From contig KE546978.1 in assembly GCA_000442125.1 (NCBI GenBank), positions 930,001-994,000 on the forward strand: a stretch of DNA of 64,000 bases, given 5' to 3'. Origin of the DNA: Opeltia flavorubescens (Eukaryota; Ascomycota; Lecanoromycetes; Teloschistales; Teloschistaceae). The position numbers and the translations under genes are program-made. Below, one piece after another: positions 23,451 through 35,312 of the stretch (position 1 is the first letter of the stretch; each line of letters starts with the position of its first letter). Under the pieces are notes generated by a model. The model was not told where the DNA came from. It made no database searches and worked only from the letters and a program-made list of their open reading frames with translations.

Positions 23451-23628
23451 GATAGAGATTGATTTACCAGCGCCTGTTGCGCCTAAGAACTCATGGATGA
23501 TGATCGGTAGAAGGGCTGGATCTCATGGCATCATCGATAGCTATCCGATTACTACCAGCTCCCGAAACATCAATCCTCAATCCTAAATGATCGTGGTGGA
23601 AGCTTATGGAATTAAAGGTTAGAATGTC
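23451..23628. promoter_or_regulatory. shared promoter region between CDK11 and NDUFAF7
   Basis: Only 178 bp separate the two divergent start codons, so the promoters and 5' UTRs of both genes must overlap or extend into each other. No TATA box or known site was recognised. Confidence 0.6.
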
Positions 23629-25465
23629 ATGATATCAAGAGCAAGCAGCGCAAGTCTCGGCTTGTCGCGTTTGGCGAGGCATCCAATACAGAGATTGAAG
23701 ATCTCCCGGAGAGTGCGATGGTCTTCATCACGCCAACCAGCACGACAATGGTCAACACCGTTGGCCAAGACTATTGCAGATGCAGTTGCAGTAGGTTCAT
23801 TCATGAAGCTTGAAATCATCTCACTGATTCCAACACAGACCACTGGGCCGATCTCTATAGCTGCGTATATGCGACAATGCCTCACGTCCCCAGACGGCGG
23901 ATACTACACTACGAACCGCGAAGGTCGAGATCAATTTGGTCAGAAAGGCGACTTCGTAACCTCGCCAGAGATATCACAAGTCTTTGGGGAGCTACTCGGA
24001 GTATGGCTTGTGGCGGAATGGATGTTGCAGGGGAGGAAGAAAGAAGGAGTTGATATCATTGAAGTCGGACCTGGTCGCGGGACACTGATGGATGATATAT
24101 TACGGGTAGGATATTATCGAGTGCTTCTCTATTCAATCCTCTAGCTAAGTGGTGCAAAGACTGTCAACAACTTTAAAAGCCTTGCCACAGCCGTCGAGAA
24201 CGTGTATCTGGTCGAAGCAAGCCCGTCCTTGCGAGCTGCACAAAAACAACTACTATGCGGCGACGCTGCACTCGAGGAGACCTCGATAGGTCAACGAAGT
24301 ACAAGCAAATACTCCAGACTACCTATCACATGGTGCGAAGACATCCGCTTCGTCCCCAATGGTAAGCATCATCGAACCCCCCGCCAGGACACTTAATTGA
24401 CCCGAAAGCCCAGAACCGAACCGAACGCCCTTCATATTCGCCCACGAATTCTTCGACGCACTCCCAATCCACGCTTTCCAGTCCGTCCCTCCCTCACCCA
24501 CAGCCTCCCAAACCCTATCCACCCCAACAGGACAAATATCCCTCCACCGCCCCAGCCCGGAAGCGCAAAAGCCGCAGTGGCGAGAACTCCTCGTCACTCC
24601 CACCGCGCCCCCATCTCAAATCATTACCTCCACCTCTTCCACAAACTTCAAGCACCCAAAAAACCCAGACTTCCAGCTCTCCCTCGCAAAAGCCAGCAAC
24701 CCCGCCTCCCTCCTCCTCCCCACCCTCTCCGCACGCTACAAAGCCCTCCTCTCCACCCCCGGCTCCACCATAGAAATCTCCCCCGAATCACACACCTACG
24801 CCGCAGAATTCGCCCGGCGAATCGGCGGCTCAACCTCCCACCCCAACCCCCCAAAAACCCCACCACCACCATCATCATCTCCCCTCCCCCCCTTACCCCA
24901 AAAACCCTCCCCCTCAGGCGCAGCTCTAATCCTCGACTACGGCCCCTCAACCACAATCCCCACATCCACCCTCCGCGGCATCCGCTCTCATAAACTCGTC
25001 TCCCCCTTCTCCTCCCCCGGAGAGGTAGACTTAAGCGCCGATGTAGATTTCACCGCGCTGGTAGAAGCAGCGTTGGCGGCGTCGGAAGGGGTGGAGGTGC
25101 ACGGGCCGGTGGAGCAGGGGGTGTTTTTGGAGCAGATGGGGATCAGGGAGAGGGCGGGGGTGCTTGTGAAGGGGTCGGGGAGGAATTTAGGTGGTAAAGG
25201 TGAGGCTGGAGGAAGAGGGACGGGGGGAGGAGTGGAGAATGATGAGGAGAAGGAGGATGGAAAGGGCTCTGACAAGGCTACTGGGGTGAGGAATGCGGAA
25301 AGCGAGGGTGTAGAGGAAAGGAAGAAGGCGATTCAAGACGCTGTGGAGCGGTTGGTGAGTCGATTGCCGGGAAGGGGGATGGGGACGCTATACAAAGTAC
25401 TTGCCATCGTTCCAGAAAGGGGAGGAAAGAAACCGGTTGGATTCGGTGGTAATCTTGGTGGCTGA
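23629..25465 (+). CDS. NDUFAF7: mitochondrial complex I assembly methyltransferase NDUFAF7 (MidA family)
   Basis: Four exons: 23629-23790, 23839-24105, 24160-24361 and 24414-25465, giving 560 aa. The family methylates an arginine of the 49-kDa complex I subunit (NDUFS2) in the mitochondrial matrix. The first 50 residues are Arg/Ser-rich without acids, fitting a mitochondrial presequence. Next come GGYYTTNREGRDQFGQKGDF and FVTSPEISQVFGELLG, both hallmarks, then the SAM loop EVGPGRGTLMDDILR (about 126-140), YLVEASPSLR and FIFAHEFFDALPIHAF. For intron 2 the acceptor at 24159 gives DDILRTVNNFKS, which fits the family better than the AG at 24144 (39-nt intron). The C-terminal half has Pro-rich and Gly/Glu/Lys-rich inserts absent from most homologues, with a sharp GC rise from about 24.4 kb. 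Confidence 0.92.
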
Positions 25466-25553
25466 AAACCGCGTCAAGGACATGTCAACACGTACGTGCG
25501 ATGGTAATACCAAATGATTATAAGAGCATGGCACGCCTTATAGATAATTCAAA

Positions 25554-27155
25554 TTATGACCGTTTCCCCATTTCTATATCCTCACCCCGATAGTCATCCC
25601 CATAATCATCCCATTCCCCCCCACTGAAATTCCTCCCCACCCAAATCCCCACAGCAGTCACACCCACCCCTGATAAAAACCATCCATCAAACCACCCATC
25701 CACCCACCCCATCTCTTCTCCTCCCATTCCCCTCAGTCCCTCCCCCACAACTTGCCCAGGAACCCGCCCCCTTAGCATCAGCGCCGCACTGATAGTGTAC
25801 ATACCGCACACCTGCGCCACAACAAGCGGGAGGTTCTGATTCACAGCGCGGAGAAGGGAGGGCAGGAAGCGTGCAACGAGGGCGAAAGTTTGCATGACGG
25901 AGTTGAATGAAGCAAAGAGGATGAGCCCGGAAAGGAGAAAGGAGAGCAGGCGGGTGTAAAGGTCGCGGTCGAGATGCGGGTCATAGTGCGTGGCGATGAG
26001 GGTGAGGAGGGTGGTTATTGGATCAGACGAGGTAGTAGAGGAGGACGATGTTGATGATGGGTAGTACGAACGCATGATTGAGCGGCGGAAGGTGCTATAG
26101 CAAGTTGCGAGGACACGGTAGAGGCAGAACAGGGCGAAGGAAAAGGAGAATATAGCAAGGAAGCGGCCACTGGGGGTTTTGCTCCGACTTTGTTGCAGGA
26201 GGCGGGACTTGAGCGAATCATGTGAGGTGGAGAGAGACATGGCCATCGTCTCAAGGCCTTTGATTTCGATTTCTAGCGCTCGCAGCTCGGTCAGGTCAGC
26301 GTTGCCACGGATGGAGCCGATAGCTTTTTTGAAAAAGCCTTTATCGGATGGAAAATCGGATATCTTTCGCTCAAGAGCACGGTGGCGGGATTGCTTCGCT
26401 GAGAGCATGTCGTTGGTTGCTTCAAGCCCGACAGCTTTACGGGCTACATCGGACTCGGTCACTGGTCGAGGTTTAAAAAATAGGGTCTGCCAGGGTGCAC
26501 TGATACTAGCGAAGCCGGAGAGGAGAGCCATGAGAGATATACCGATCACTCCGACTCGGGAGAGACTCGCGTCGCTGAGAGTATATGCCTTTGGGTCTGC
26601 GGATGATGGGGCGGACGAAGTCTTGCTCAGGAGTTGTCCGCCAGCCCACCAGAAACCGATGATCCAGCATGTCGTGCCAAAGATCTGTAGTATCCATGCC
26701 ACACGAAGCCTTCCCTTGCTCTTTCCGGCGAATTCCCACCCTGCTGCTGAGATAACGGACTGGATTTCGAGAGCAGGAATAGCAACGATGAGTAGAAGCA
26801 ATAAGAGCGAGATAGTAAGATGGAATGCCAGCCGGCGAGCAGAAGGATCGATGATATTGGAAATTTCACAGAGGATCAACTCGACGAGGACGGTAGCCAG
26901 TGCGATTGTCGTGGAAAATGTTATTGAGGAGACCTTCCGAATGGTGAGCCGAGGCGACGAAAGACCCAATGGATTCCCGCGCTTGTGTGTTGACGAGGCA
27001 TTTCCTGAAAGAATTGGAAAGACCTTCTGAAGAACGATGGTGGACACTAGAAGGAATGTTGCAATGAAAGGGAGAGACGATGATGCTACCGTGTACGCAG
27101 TTGGTCCCTTCCTTCCAGGCCGACAATCATCGCAATCATCATTACTGGGCAACAT
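25554..27155 (-). CDS. GPHR: Golgi pH regulator (GPHR/GPR89 family) membrane protein
   Basis: One intronless frame of 533 aa from the ATG at 27155. It has about eight to nine hydrophobic segments: near residues 24-46, 80-98, 110-130, 152-170, 205-222, 330-352, 405-432 and 440-465, with one near 500-515. Between the two groups lies a long charged cytosolic loop (about 230-320) including RHRALERKISDF, where the family has its conserved linker before the C-terminal ABA_GPCR-like domain. GPHR proteins are anion channels or anion-conductance regulators that set Golgi acidity, and have also been called GPCR-type G proteins in plants. Its 3' end converges with NDUFAF7 across 88 bp, so the 3' UTRs probably overlap. 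The C-terminal tail is acidic. Confidence 0.85.
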   Translation of the reverse strand: MLPSNDDCDDCRPGRKGPTAYTVASSSLPFIATFLLVSTIVLQKVFPILSGNASSTHKRGNPLGLSSPRLTIRKVSSITFSTTIALATVLVELILCEISNIIDPSARRLAFHLTISLLLLLLIVAIPALEIQSVISAAGWEFAGKSKGRLRVAWILQIFGTTCWIIGFWWAGGQLLSKTSSAPSSADPKAYTLSDASLSRVGVIGISLMALLSGFASISAPWQTLFFKPRPVTESDVARKAVGLEATNDMLSAKQSRHRALERKISDFPSDKGFFKKAIGSIRGNADLTELRALEIEIKGLETMAMSLSTSHDSLKSRLLQQSRSKTPSGRFLAIFSFSFALFCLYRVLATCYSTFRRSIMRSYYPSSTSSSSTTSSDPITTLLTLIATHYDPHLDRDLYTRLLSFLLSGLILFASFNSVMQTFALVARFLPSLLRAVNQNLPLVVAQVCGMYTISAALMLRGRVPGQVVGEGLRGMGGEEMGWVDGWFDGWFLSGVGVTAVGIWVGRNFSGGEWDDYGDDYRGEDIEMGKRS

Positions 27156-29966
27156 TGACTGGAGCGATGGAGGGAGGGTCCATGAGTTTTAATTGCATGG
27201 ATTAGCATTGAAGCTCTGGCTCACATAGATTTGAGACTCTGTGAATCAAAATACTGTCCGTACAGGTATGACGTCACCAAGGTGCCAAGACTCGATTTAC
27301 GGTTAACGGTCAATTGTCCACAGCTTGGCATAGCTAGCATTCAATACTGACTTCAGAAATTGCATGCTTAGGAATTCGCGTCTATTGCTTTTAGCAGAAA
27401 ATATCAAGGACATAATTCTCAATGTCTAGCACTTTTTCTCAATGAGTTATTCTCGGTAATCCTGAGTTTGCATATGTTACACGGAGTAGTTGAACCCATG
27501 CAAAGCCAGGAGAAGGATAAGACATCAAGTGGGGAATACATATACTGGATTAAGGCTTTGGGATATCTGTGCCAAAGGGTGTGAATAAAGGGTGACATCT
27601 TGAGTATCAGGTATTGTGGGTTTCGATTATCAACCGATATATCCTATCAAGGATCGCAAAATCTACCTGCACCAGAACCGCGCCAATATGTGGGTCCTTT
27701 ATTGGTATAGATAGCTTCTGACTATGACTGTGGACAAGGATCACCGTCTGGCAGACCCGCGGAGCTTGTTTATTGGATAGAAATGTTTCCAGTTCAAGCT
27801 TGGGTGATCCCGACAATGGTCTGTTGATCGATTTCAAGGAAAACGCTCTGTGCCATTGCAACGATATCAAGATCCACCTTTCAGGTACGGTGCATTGCCC
27901 CCGACGGGTTTCAACGGGTAATGACAAGGGATTACCAGGCTCATGGTGCATTTCCACGTGCTTTCAGCTGCAAATAACTGACATGACCTATCCTTTCTGC
28001 CGATGGCTGATTGTGCTAAATGCTGACAGACCAGGGGTATGAGCCCACCACGATTTGCAACGACAGGTACAAATTGAATGAGGAAATGGAGTGAAGAACG
28101 AGACTCATCTGCATAATATGTGCTCTTGACGATAGAAGATTTCAGTTGAGCTCAAATGAAACAGAGATACCAACGTGATATTAGTATGAAAAGATCAGAT
28201 ATAAATTAGCACTTAGACGTCTCAGTGTGGACCTCCGAATGAGAGATAAGCATGTTACAATTCTCAGTCCATACACGAGGTGTGCTTCAGCTGCGGTAAG
28301 CTGACCACCCGCTTTCTGCAAATGGCTGTCCCGACACGTGCTAAAATCATCCTTCGCACGTGGGTAGGGCTTGCCGAAAGGTTGCAACCCGATGTACTAG
28401 GACAGCCCTAGCGGATAATGAGATGATGTAGGATTGAGGATAGGATGGGGGCCATGTTTCGTCCGTCAGGAGTTAAGGAGATTACGACGTGTTGTGTTTC
28501 CGCGTGGGCAGTGGATTTAGTGTTGGATTTAAAGTAGCCTTGGATTAAGCGTTGGATTTAGCTTCGCAACTTGCACGGCCCCGAAAACCCTTGTTCGGCC
28601 GTGATTCCACGAATTCGCCCGCCCCGGATCTATCGTTGGTATCGTTGATAGCTTTGTGCGAGAACGAAAGCGCGTACTTTCAAGACGCCCTAGCGATAGT
28701 CAACAAGCTATGCTTCTCGTATCCTGCTCCGCTGCTGATAACGTCTTGAATTGACGATATCCAATGGTAGGATTTTGTGGCTTGCGCAGAGTGCAACCTA
28801 TCCTGTACAGTCCACGTTGGCAATGCAGTAATCATCAGCCTTGCCTGTTGACCGCCCTGTGTGCAGGCTTCTGGAAGCTTACCCCATATGCAACTCCAGG
28901 AGATTGCAGTCTTACGAATCGTTTTGGTGCACGAGGCTGTGACGTTTCAAGGCTCACCGTTGCTGAACCGCATAATCTTACCTGAATGGGAAACTCTGCC
29001 TTCTGCATTACGCATAATGGTGTCGTCGTCCTCGATGCTAACCCTAATTTCGTGGTGACAACATCGTCGCAGGACGTGNGAGATAGCCTAGAAACTGTCT
29101 TGCGCACCACTGCGACGAGTCCCGCTTACGAATCCATTGATCAATCAATTATCTGAATTAGCAGAGTGGAGTAGTCCTCTAATTCTAGGCATCCGCGTAT
29201 TCGTGAGAAAGTTACCAAGCAACTTAATCTTGAAGCGGGAGCGGAAAGGGCATTTGTAATGCCGTGCGGGGGAAATCTTTCGATACCCTAATCAAGACGT
29301 CGCAATCACTCCTCCCCCAATCTTAGTGGACGGACATCTCTACGTCCGACCGGATGGTACAGTAGATTCATTGGATCCATGGTTTGACTACTGATACTAG
29401 CATTTCAGATTCAGTCCAGTGGAATGAATCACAAATGTCGGTATGCAAAGTCAATGAGTCGAGGAAATGCACATTGATGACTAGATATAGGCGACGAGAA
29501 GAGAGCAATGCAAATTGTCTCCCGCCGAGCAAGGCACAGGTGAGCGCGGTCACAGTCGAGAGTCGGTCAAAAGGTGGTAATGCAGCGTCGAGTCACCAAT
29601 TATACAGACGCTCAAGAAACCGAAGAAACCAATGGTGGCTTGGAATTTGCACAAATCGGCCAGCGGTGAGTCAGCCTCTCCGTTGATTCGTAAGGCAGCG
29701 GATGCGAGTGTTACGAGCCTTTACGACCTCAAGCCCCCAAAGTCCGGTGCCTAAGCAAGCATGCCGCGCCATTATTGGCGGATACCAACTCCTCCGACAT
29801 GGCGATGGTAGCTCCGAGCCACACCCTTGTCACCCTGTCATTCGGCTGCCTCGCTACCTCGCCCATCCTTCGTCCGGCCTTTCAGCTCCTCCGACGGAGG
29901 TAGTGTAAGCATAACTGGCCCTGACCGGCGAAGCAACATAAGTACACACCATTTCCTCTTCCAACC
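27156..29966. other. intergenic, nothing firmly recognised
   Basis: About 2.8 kb with no supported gene. It includes GPHR's promoter. The motif TTGGATTTA (or one mismatch) recurs at about 28508-28562. Base 29079 is an undetermined N. No tRNA or transposon termini seen. Confidence 0.45.
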
Positions 29967-30143
29967 ATGCTTTCCAACTTCAAACACAATCACTCTGACA
30001 CAAGAAGACATCAATACCACTTTCGAAACATCCATCAGCAAAGCTTTACTTCTCTTGAAGACCGATCAAAGAAACTATCCGACCTGCTTTATCCCCAGAC
30101 CACGCTAGCCATCCCCACCAAACCGCTTTCGGCAGAAATTTGA
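29967..30143 (+). other. upstream ORF (58 codons) in the leader of the ECM13-like gene
   Basis: ATG at 29967 in the context AACCATGC opens a 58-codon frame ending in TGA at 30141-30143, 33 nt before the main start codon. The surrounding leader is pyrimidine- and A-rich with few other ATGs, typical of a fungal 5' UTR. A leader uORF of this size would be expected to reduce initiation at the main ORF. It could instead be an unrelated small exon. Confidence 0.4.
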
Positions 30144-30176
30144 CTGCCTATTCAATCTTGGAGCCTGACTCACAAA

Positions 30177-30992
30177 ATGACCCATCGTACCTCTTCACTA
30201 ATAAAGATGCCTTCCAACCTCAGGACCTCTACTCTTGCTTCTTCAATTCAAACACCATCCATTGTACGATCAACATCATCATCACCACCACAGAAGAAGC
30301 AAAAGATGAGCCTCACTCAAACTTACTACCTTGCCCACACCGCCCGGGCTAAGCTCTCCAAGGAGGCTGCCCGGGCTGATCACAACCTCCGCCTCCTTGT
30401 TGGACATGCCAACCTTCTCGACGGCCTGATGCTTGACCTTGCCGATGCCGAGCGAGAACAGGAGAGCTGGTTCAACCAAACTGTGAAGGGAGCAGCCAAA
30501 GCTTCTGAGGGTCCTCGTCACATCCAATGGGCCGACACAATTGAGTCTGCGATCGAGGAGGACGATGAATACTCCGACAGCGACTCAGATTCAGATGACG
30601 AGATCGAGCAACCACAAGTTTCAATCCGCCGCCTACCGCAAGAACAAGCTCCAGCTCCTATTGTGACAATAGAGGAGGACGAGGATGAGGAGATGGTAGA
30701 TGATGAGGATGACGATGATCTGGCTCTCACTCGCACATCATCTTCACATCCACCAGAGCTCCTCCATGAGTCAGATTCAGAATCAGACGACGACATGCCT
30801 CCATCACCGCCGCACACAGAATTACCACTCGACGCTTTCTCCGAGAAGCAACGACAAGCCATTGCTACAACAGGCTACTATCAATCCAAGCCTGAAACTG
30901 GTTTCACATCACCGGAAGACCAGGCCTCATTCTTCGACGAGGGATTCTATATACCTCAACGACAACAAGTACCCAGCATCACTGCATTCTAG
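30177..30992 (+). CDS. conserved fungal protein resembling yeast Ecm13
   Basis: An intronless 271-aa frame. The recognisable block, residues 44-95, is MSLTQTYYLAHTARAKLSKE followed by RADHNLRLLVGHANLLDGLM and LADAEREQESWF, which I recall as the conserved N-terminal region of Ecm13-like proteins in ascomycetes. The ATG at 30306 (residue 44) is the start most like that family; the ATG at 30177 adds a Ser/Thr-rich extension and may be alternative. After residue 115 the protein turns strongly acidic (long Asp/Ser/Glu runs around 125-140 and 168-190) and ends SITAF. The molecular role is unknown; yeast mutants were reported in cell-wall screens. The leader contains an upstream ORF. Confidence 0.65.
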   Translation: MTHRTSSLIKMPSNLRTSTLASSIQTPSIVRSTSSSPPQKKQKMSLTQTYYLAHTARAKLSKEAARADHNLRLLVGHANLLDGLMLDLADAEREQESWFNQTVKGAAKASEGPRHIQWADTIESAIEEDDEYSDSDSDSDDEIEQPQVSIRRLPQEQAPAPIVTIEEDEDEEMVDDEDDDDLALTRTSSSHPPELLHESDSESDDDMPPSPPHTELPLDAFSEKQRQAIATTGYYQSKPETGFTSPEDQASFFDEGFYIPQRQQVPSITAF

Positions 30993-31940
30993 ACATTTCG
31001 AAGGAATTGGCATGATAGCGATGATTTGTTGTTTGCATCTACAGCGACGAATGAGATACCCAACGAGCATTGAGCGTTCAGCATGTACATTGGCATTGAT
31101 ATCTTATGATGGATGAAAGGGGAAATGTCAGAGACAGATGATCTCTCTACTCTATAGCTACGATCTCCCTCAATCTGGGGTTGAGACTATCTACAAAATA
31201 CCAAAATTTGACTCCAAACCTCAATGCGCATTCTCATTTCTCTGATGTATCGTGAAAATGGCTCATAACTTGTCAGAAGACCTTATGACTGCTTCCTGCA
31301 TGCGCATTGACTCATTGTAGCATTGGTCATTTTCGGAAGTGACCCCGGTTAATTCCCCGTGCCGATCTTCCACGTGTGCTTGTGCTTGATAAGAAGCGAG
31401 ACGAAACAAAGGCGAGAAAGGATCTTCCCGCGGTCGGTCGAACCAAAATCCGAGCTGCATAATTGTATTATTCAAGGATCCGGGGTGACTAATCTGCATA
31501 ACGGCTTTACACAGGTCACAATTTCCGTGTACAACAAACACCACACATCGCTTAGAACAATCAAAAGCCATTTAGGCAGCAAACATGGTGTACCAACTTG
31601 GCAGTTTGCTTTATGCATTATTGTGGACAGGAGAGAAATGGAGATAACAGGCAGCTTCATCATTAGATTGGCACCGGAGTAAACGATGCTTCCCCACCTT
31701 CCAGAGAGTCCAGACAAAGCCCATTGAATGGAAGTCGCGAATATCCGATGATATCATCGGCATCAAACAACAACCCGTGTCTGGTCATGACGCCAGTGTA
31801 ATCCCACAGACATTCCGGCTTCCGTAATCAGCAACTCCCCAATGCGTACCACATCAGATGTCTATCCATCCCACTAACCTGCATCCCTGACTCGTTCGAG
31901 AGCTCTCATAGGGCTAGGCCTTACTCATCTCGGGCTCGCA
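30993..31940. other. intergenic, nothing recognised
   Basis: About 950 bp between the ECM13-like stop codon and the USP start. No coding frame with domains, no RNA gene. Confidence 0.5.
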
Positions 31941-33616
31941 ATGTCCTCCTCTCCACCCCCCACTTCTACATCCACTCCCTCTCCTCGTTCCTCCGCCGGC
32001 AATCTGCTTGCCCCACCTCAGACAACTCAACTATTACCAGCAAACTCATCGGGAGTTCAGAATACACCTGGCGTGGAGAATGCACATCCACATGTCAAGC
32101 TCTTCAGACCAAAGCTCTCATTCGCTGGTGCCAGTGGAAGTCAGGATGGAAGACGTCCATCAGTGCAGTTTGCTTCGCAAACGAGGCAGAAGGAGCGTAC
32201 TGCTAGCCCAAAGCCCAGTGGCAGTCCCAAGGCTTTTCCACCCAAGGCTCAGAGAAGAATGAGTTCTCCACCGCCACCAACGTAAGTCAAGATTCCTCCC
32301 AGCGAATCGGATCGTCCTTGGAATTCAACGCAAGGGCAGATGAGCCTGCGGTCTGGTTCACTAAGCTTTGTGGATTTAATGCTCTGTCATACGATACTAA
32401 CCCCGCCTTAGTAAGTACGAACGTCGGGTCTCCTTCAATACCTTCGACAATCGCGATGCAACCGACTACTCCTTCACCGTCTCTGTCAAACACACAGACT
32501 ATCAATACAATCAGCGCTCTCGGACCTTCCTCTGCGGCACCGATGACAACGATTACTCTTACGACGCCATCGAATGGCTTATCGAAGAATTGGTGGAAGA
32601 CGGTGATGAAATCATCTGCTTGCGTGTTGTCGACAAGGATAGCAAATTCGCCAGTGATTCAAGCATCCGCAATGGCATGTACAAAAAAGAAGCCGAGCAG
32701 CTCCTGGAGAAGATCAAGAATAAGAACAAAGACAAGGAAGGAGGGGAAAAGGAGAAGGCCATTGGTTTTACGATTGAGTTTGCAGTCGGGAAAGTACCAG
32801 AGGTGTTCCAACGAATGGTAGGTTTCTCAAACTTATCCTCGCCCACAACTAAGGGATCAAAGTCCAATAAGTTGACTCAATCTAACATCATCTTCTCCCA
32901 TCATATAGATCACAGTCTACGCTCCCGCCTGCCTCATCGTCGGTACAAAGGGCAAGTCACAATCCACAGGGATGATGCAATCTTTCGTCACCGGCTCCGT
33001 CTCCCGTTACTGTCTTCAAAACTCCCCCGTCCCCTGCATCGTCGTCCGCCCTACCCGCAAACGCCTCGCCAAGAAAGCAAAACGCCTCGCTGACGAGAAA
33101 CGTCGCAACTACGCTTCTGTAGTTGAGATGAGTGGGGCTATGGGCAGTCAGCCGCCAGTTGGCCCTTTGGTGGGCGACCAATTGGCCGCTGCAAGCGCGA
33201 ACACGGAAGCGAGCGAGAAGGAAGCACAGGCTGTGGCCGCAGCGATTGGGCTTCCCGCGAGATCTCTATCGAAGCTAGCCGGATCGAGGAAACCTTCACT
33301 ACCGGAAGCAGATGATGAAGGGGCGCCTTTAATGAGGATGAGGGCTGGCATCTTGGAGAGCGTGGGTGCTGATAGCCCGAGTCCAACGGGGGCGTTTGTG
33401 GTGTCTGGGGGGAATAGCCCGGAGTTTGAACCGCTGGATAGTCCTGGAGGGAGTGATGAGGATGGTGGTGGTGGCGGAGAAGAGGATGATGGGAAGGTGG
33501 GTGAAAGTGGGGATGAGAGGAGGGGGAGGACGAGGGGAATGGATGAAGGGGGAAAGAGGACTGGGGCGAAGAAGTTTGTGTTTCCGAAGGAGAGGAGGAA
33601 GAGTGAGGGTGGGTGA
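31941..33616 (+). CDS. universal stress protein (USP) family protein
   Basis: Three exons: 31941-32281, 32412-32817 and 32909-33616, with introns of 130 and 91 nt; intron 1 has an ACTAAC branch site near its end. The product is 484 aa. Residues 1-113 are Ser/Pro-rich and likely disordered. The USP fold covers about 140-300: RTFLCGTDDNDYSYDAIEWL, then DEIICLRVVDKDS, the middle KEAEQLLEKIKNK, and the nucleotide-loop strand ITVYAPACLIVGTKGKS...SVSRYCLQNSPVPCIVVRP, matching the G-x2-G-x9-G-S/T type ending of USP proteins. The loop keeps the G and S positions (GTKGKS, GSVSRY), so ATP-type binding is plausible. The C-terminal 180 residues are Gly/Glu/Ser-rich and disordered. Fungal members of this layout are common but poorly characterised. 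Confidence 0.85.
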
Positions 33617-35312
33617 GTGAGGGTGGAAGAGGCAAATTTCCGGTATATGAGAAGGCGGAGGTTTATTATGGCCATGGCTTGCTTGGGGTCTGCTCAGAGC
33701 TTGTGTCCAATGCATGGGAGGTTATTAGCGTATGGTTATTGAGCAGAGATATCCAAGGGAGGAAAACGTGCAAATGCGCTGGCATGGAGGACTCAAGGAA
33801 ATATCTATCCTTAGAAAAGAAAACTACATAAGAAATGAATTTTGCCGTCCGTCCGTTCGTCCATGTGTTCTGTAGAAACTTGAATGTAAATTAGGAGTTA
33901 TCATTTCAATTTTTTGGTTGTCATACAATTATACGGCTGGAGTTAAGGAAGAATATCCTTCCGCTCTTATGAATGGGATTCTTGCGTTTCACACGCATTC
34001 AAAAGACTATAATAAAAATCGGCTAAAAGAATAAGGGAATTGTGCTATTAATAAGTGAGAAAAATTTCAATTGGTCTTCAACAATTCTGTCATTTTCATC
34101 TATACATATATCTAGATGTATATCAACCACGGTGGAAGAACATTGTATCAAATATTGCATAACGGACTGTCCCTCCCTACTCCAGATATCTAAATACCGA
34201 CTTAATAGATAGGAAAAGACAAGGAAAGAACTCAAAAATATAAATTCTGATCTTGATGAGAGAGAGTATCTTTTCCTTTATCCTATCTTGGTCTCATCTT
34301 ATACCATCCCCCCATCGATCCACCATCCCCCCATCGATCCATCGATCCATCCATCCTCCCCTCCCCTCAAGAATCCATTCTCCAAAAACTGGTTTTACCC
34401 ACCCATGTATCACATCCATGCACATCCAAGCCCCTCGATCCAAAAAAGCCCTGGGGGGAGGAAAAAAATGGAGGGAGGAAGAAATACCATGAATTTAAGA
34501 AAAGATAGGAGATTAAAAATCAATATAGAACGTCACCAAGGAAGCGTTCGTGAAATAAAATATTTGAATTCAGTTACTCTCTTGCTCGCATTCCACTACA
34601 ATAATCTGCTACCACTGGTTTCAACATCAACAAACCCATCTTCTCTTCTTCTCATCCCCACGAGCAGCCCTTTCTCGTCCTCCCATCCATCCACTCTTCC
34701 CATCCACCCATCCTCCCACGCTACCCACTACCACCCACACCCTCCCATCCACCCACTCCACCACACGCACGCACGCACGCAAAAGGGAAAACCTCTCGAA
34801 AAGAAAGAAAAAGTCTGCATATTAAAAGTCTTTCTTCGGACCTCACTTATGACAATACAAATCGAGCCAGCCCGCCTTTGTCATCCGCATTCTCCATTCA
34901 AATTTCTCTCTCCTTCGAATAAAGGTGGAAAATAAAGATGTAATGTCAGTTCAAACTACCAAATGAAAAAGAACAAAGGTTGAAAATTATGCAAGAGCCA
35001 AGAAAAAGCCATAGAGGCAAGTAATCTTCCCCTCCTCTTCTTGCTCTCTTCTGATTTAAAAGAGCCCACTTGAAAGTTTTTGTGCCCCTTTCCGATTTCG
35101 ATCGATGATGTATCAATGTAGGAGATCCCACCCCCATCAACGCCCGTAGGAAAATATGTTGCCGATGATAATAATGATGAAGGAGCCCGAGCTTTTATTG
35201 TAACACATGGTCTAAGTGAATATCTTCGCACGCAGATGCCGGATTGGAAAAATGTAGGAAAGCAGTATGAATGCTGGAGAAAGGTGTCGTCTGGTGAAGG
35301 TGGATGGGGTTA
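33617..35312. other. intergenic with pyrimidine-rich and simple-sequence tracts
   Basis: About 1.7 kb between the USP gene and the 3' end of eIF4G. A CCATCGATC-based microsatellite lies at about 34300-34360, other CCATCC tracts at 34680-34760 and a short CGCA tandem at about 34762-34780. The long frame at 34288-34935 is a consequence of this low-complexity sequence. Confidence 0.5.

Noticed and set aside
24106-24144. 39-nt intron in NDUFAF7
   Set aside because: The next AG at 24159 gives a 54-nt intron and the better family match DDILRTVNNFKS.
24397-24993. 198-codon plus frame rich in Pro, Arg and His
   Set aside because: Alternative frame of the GC-rich last exon of NDUFAF7, whose own frame carries the conserved AHEFFDALP motif.
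26179-27030. 283-codon plus frame opposite GPHR
   Set aside because: Antisense shadow of a well-supported intronless membrane protein gene.
34288-34935. 215-codon plus frame
   Set aside because: Composed of His/Pro/Ser runs produced by CCATCC/CCATCGATC simple repeats; not gene-like.
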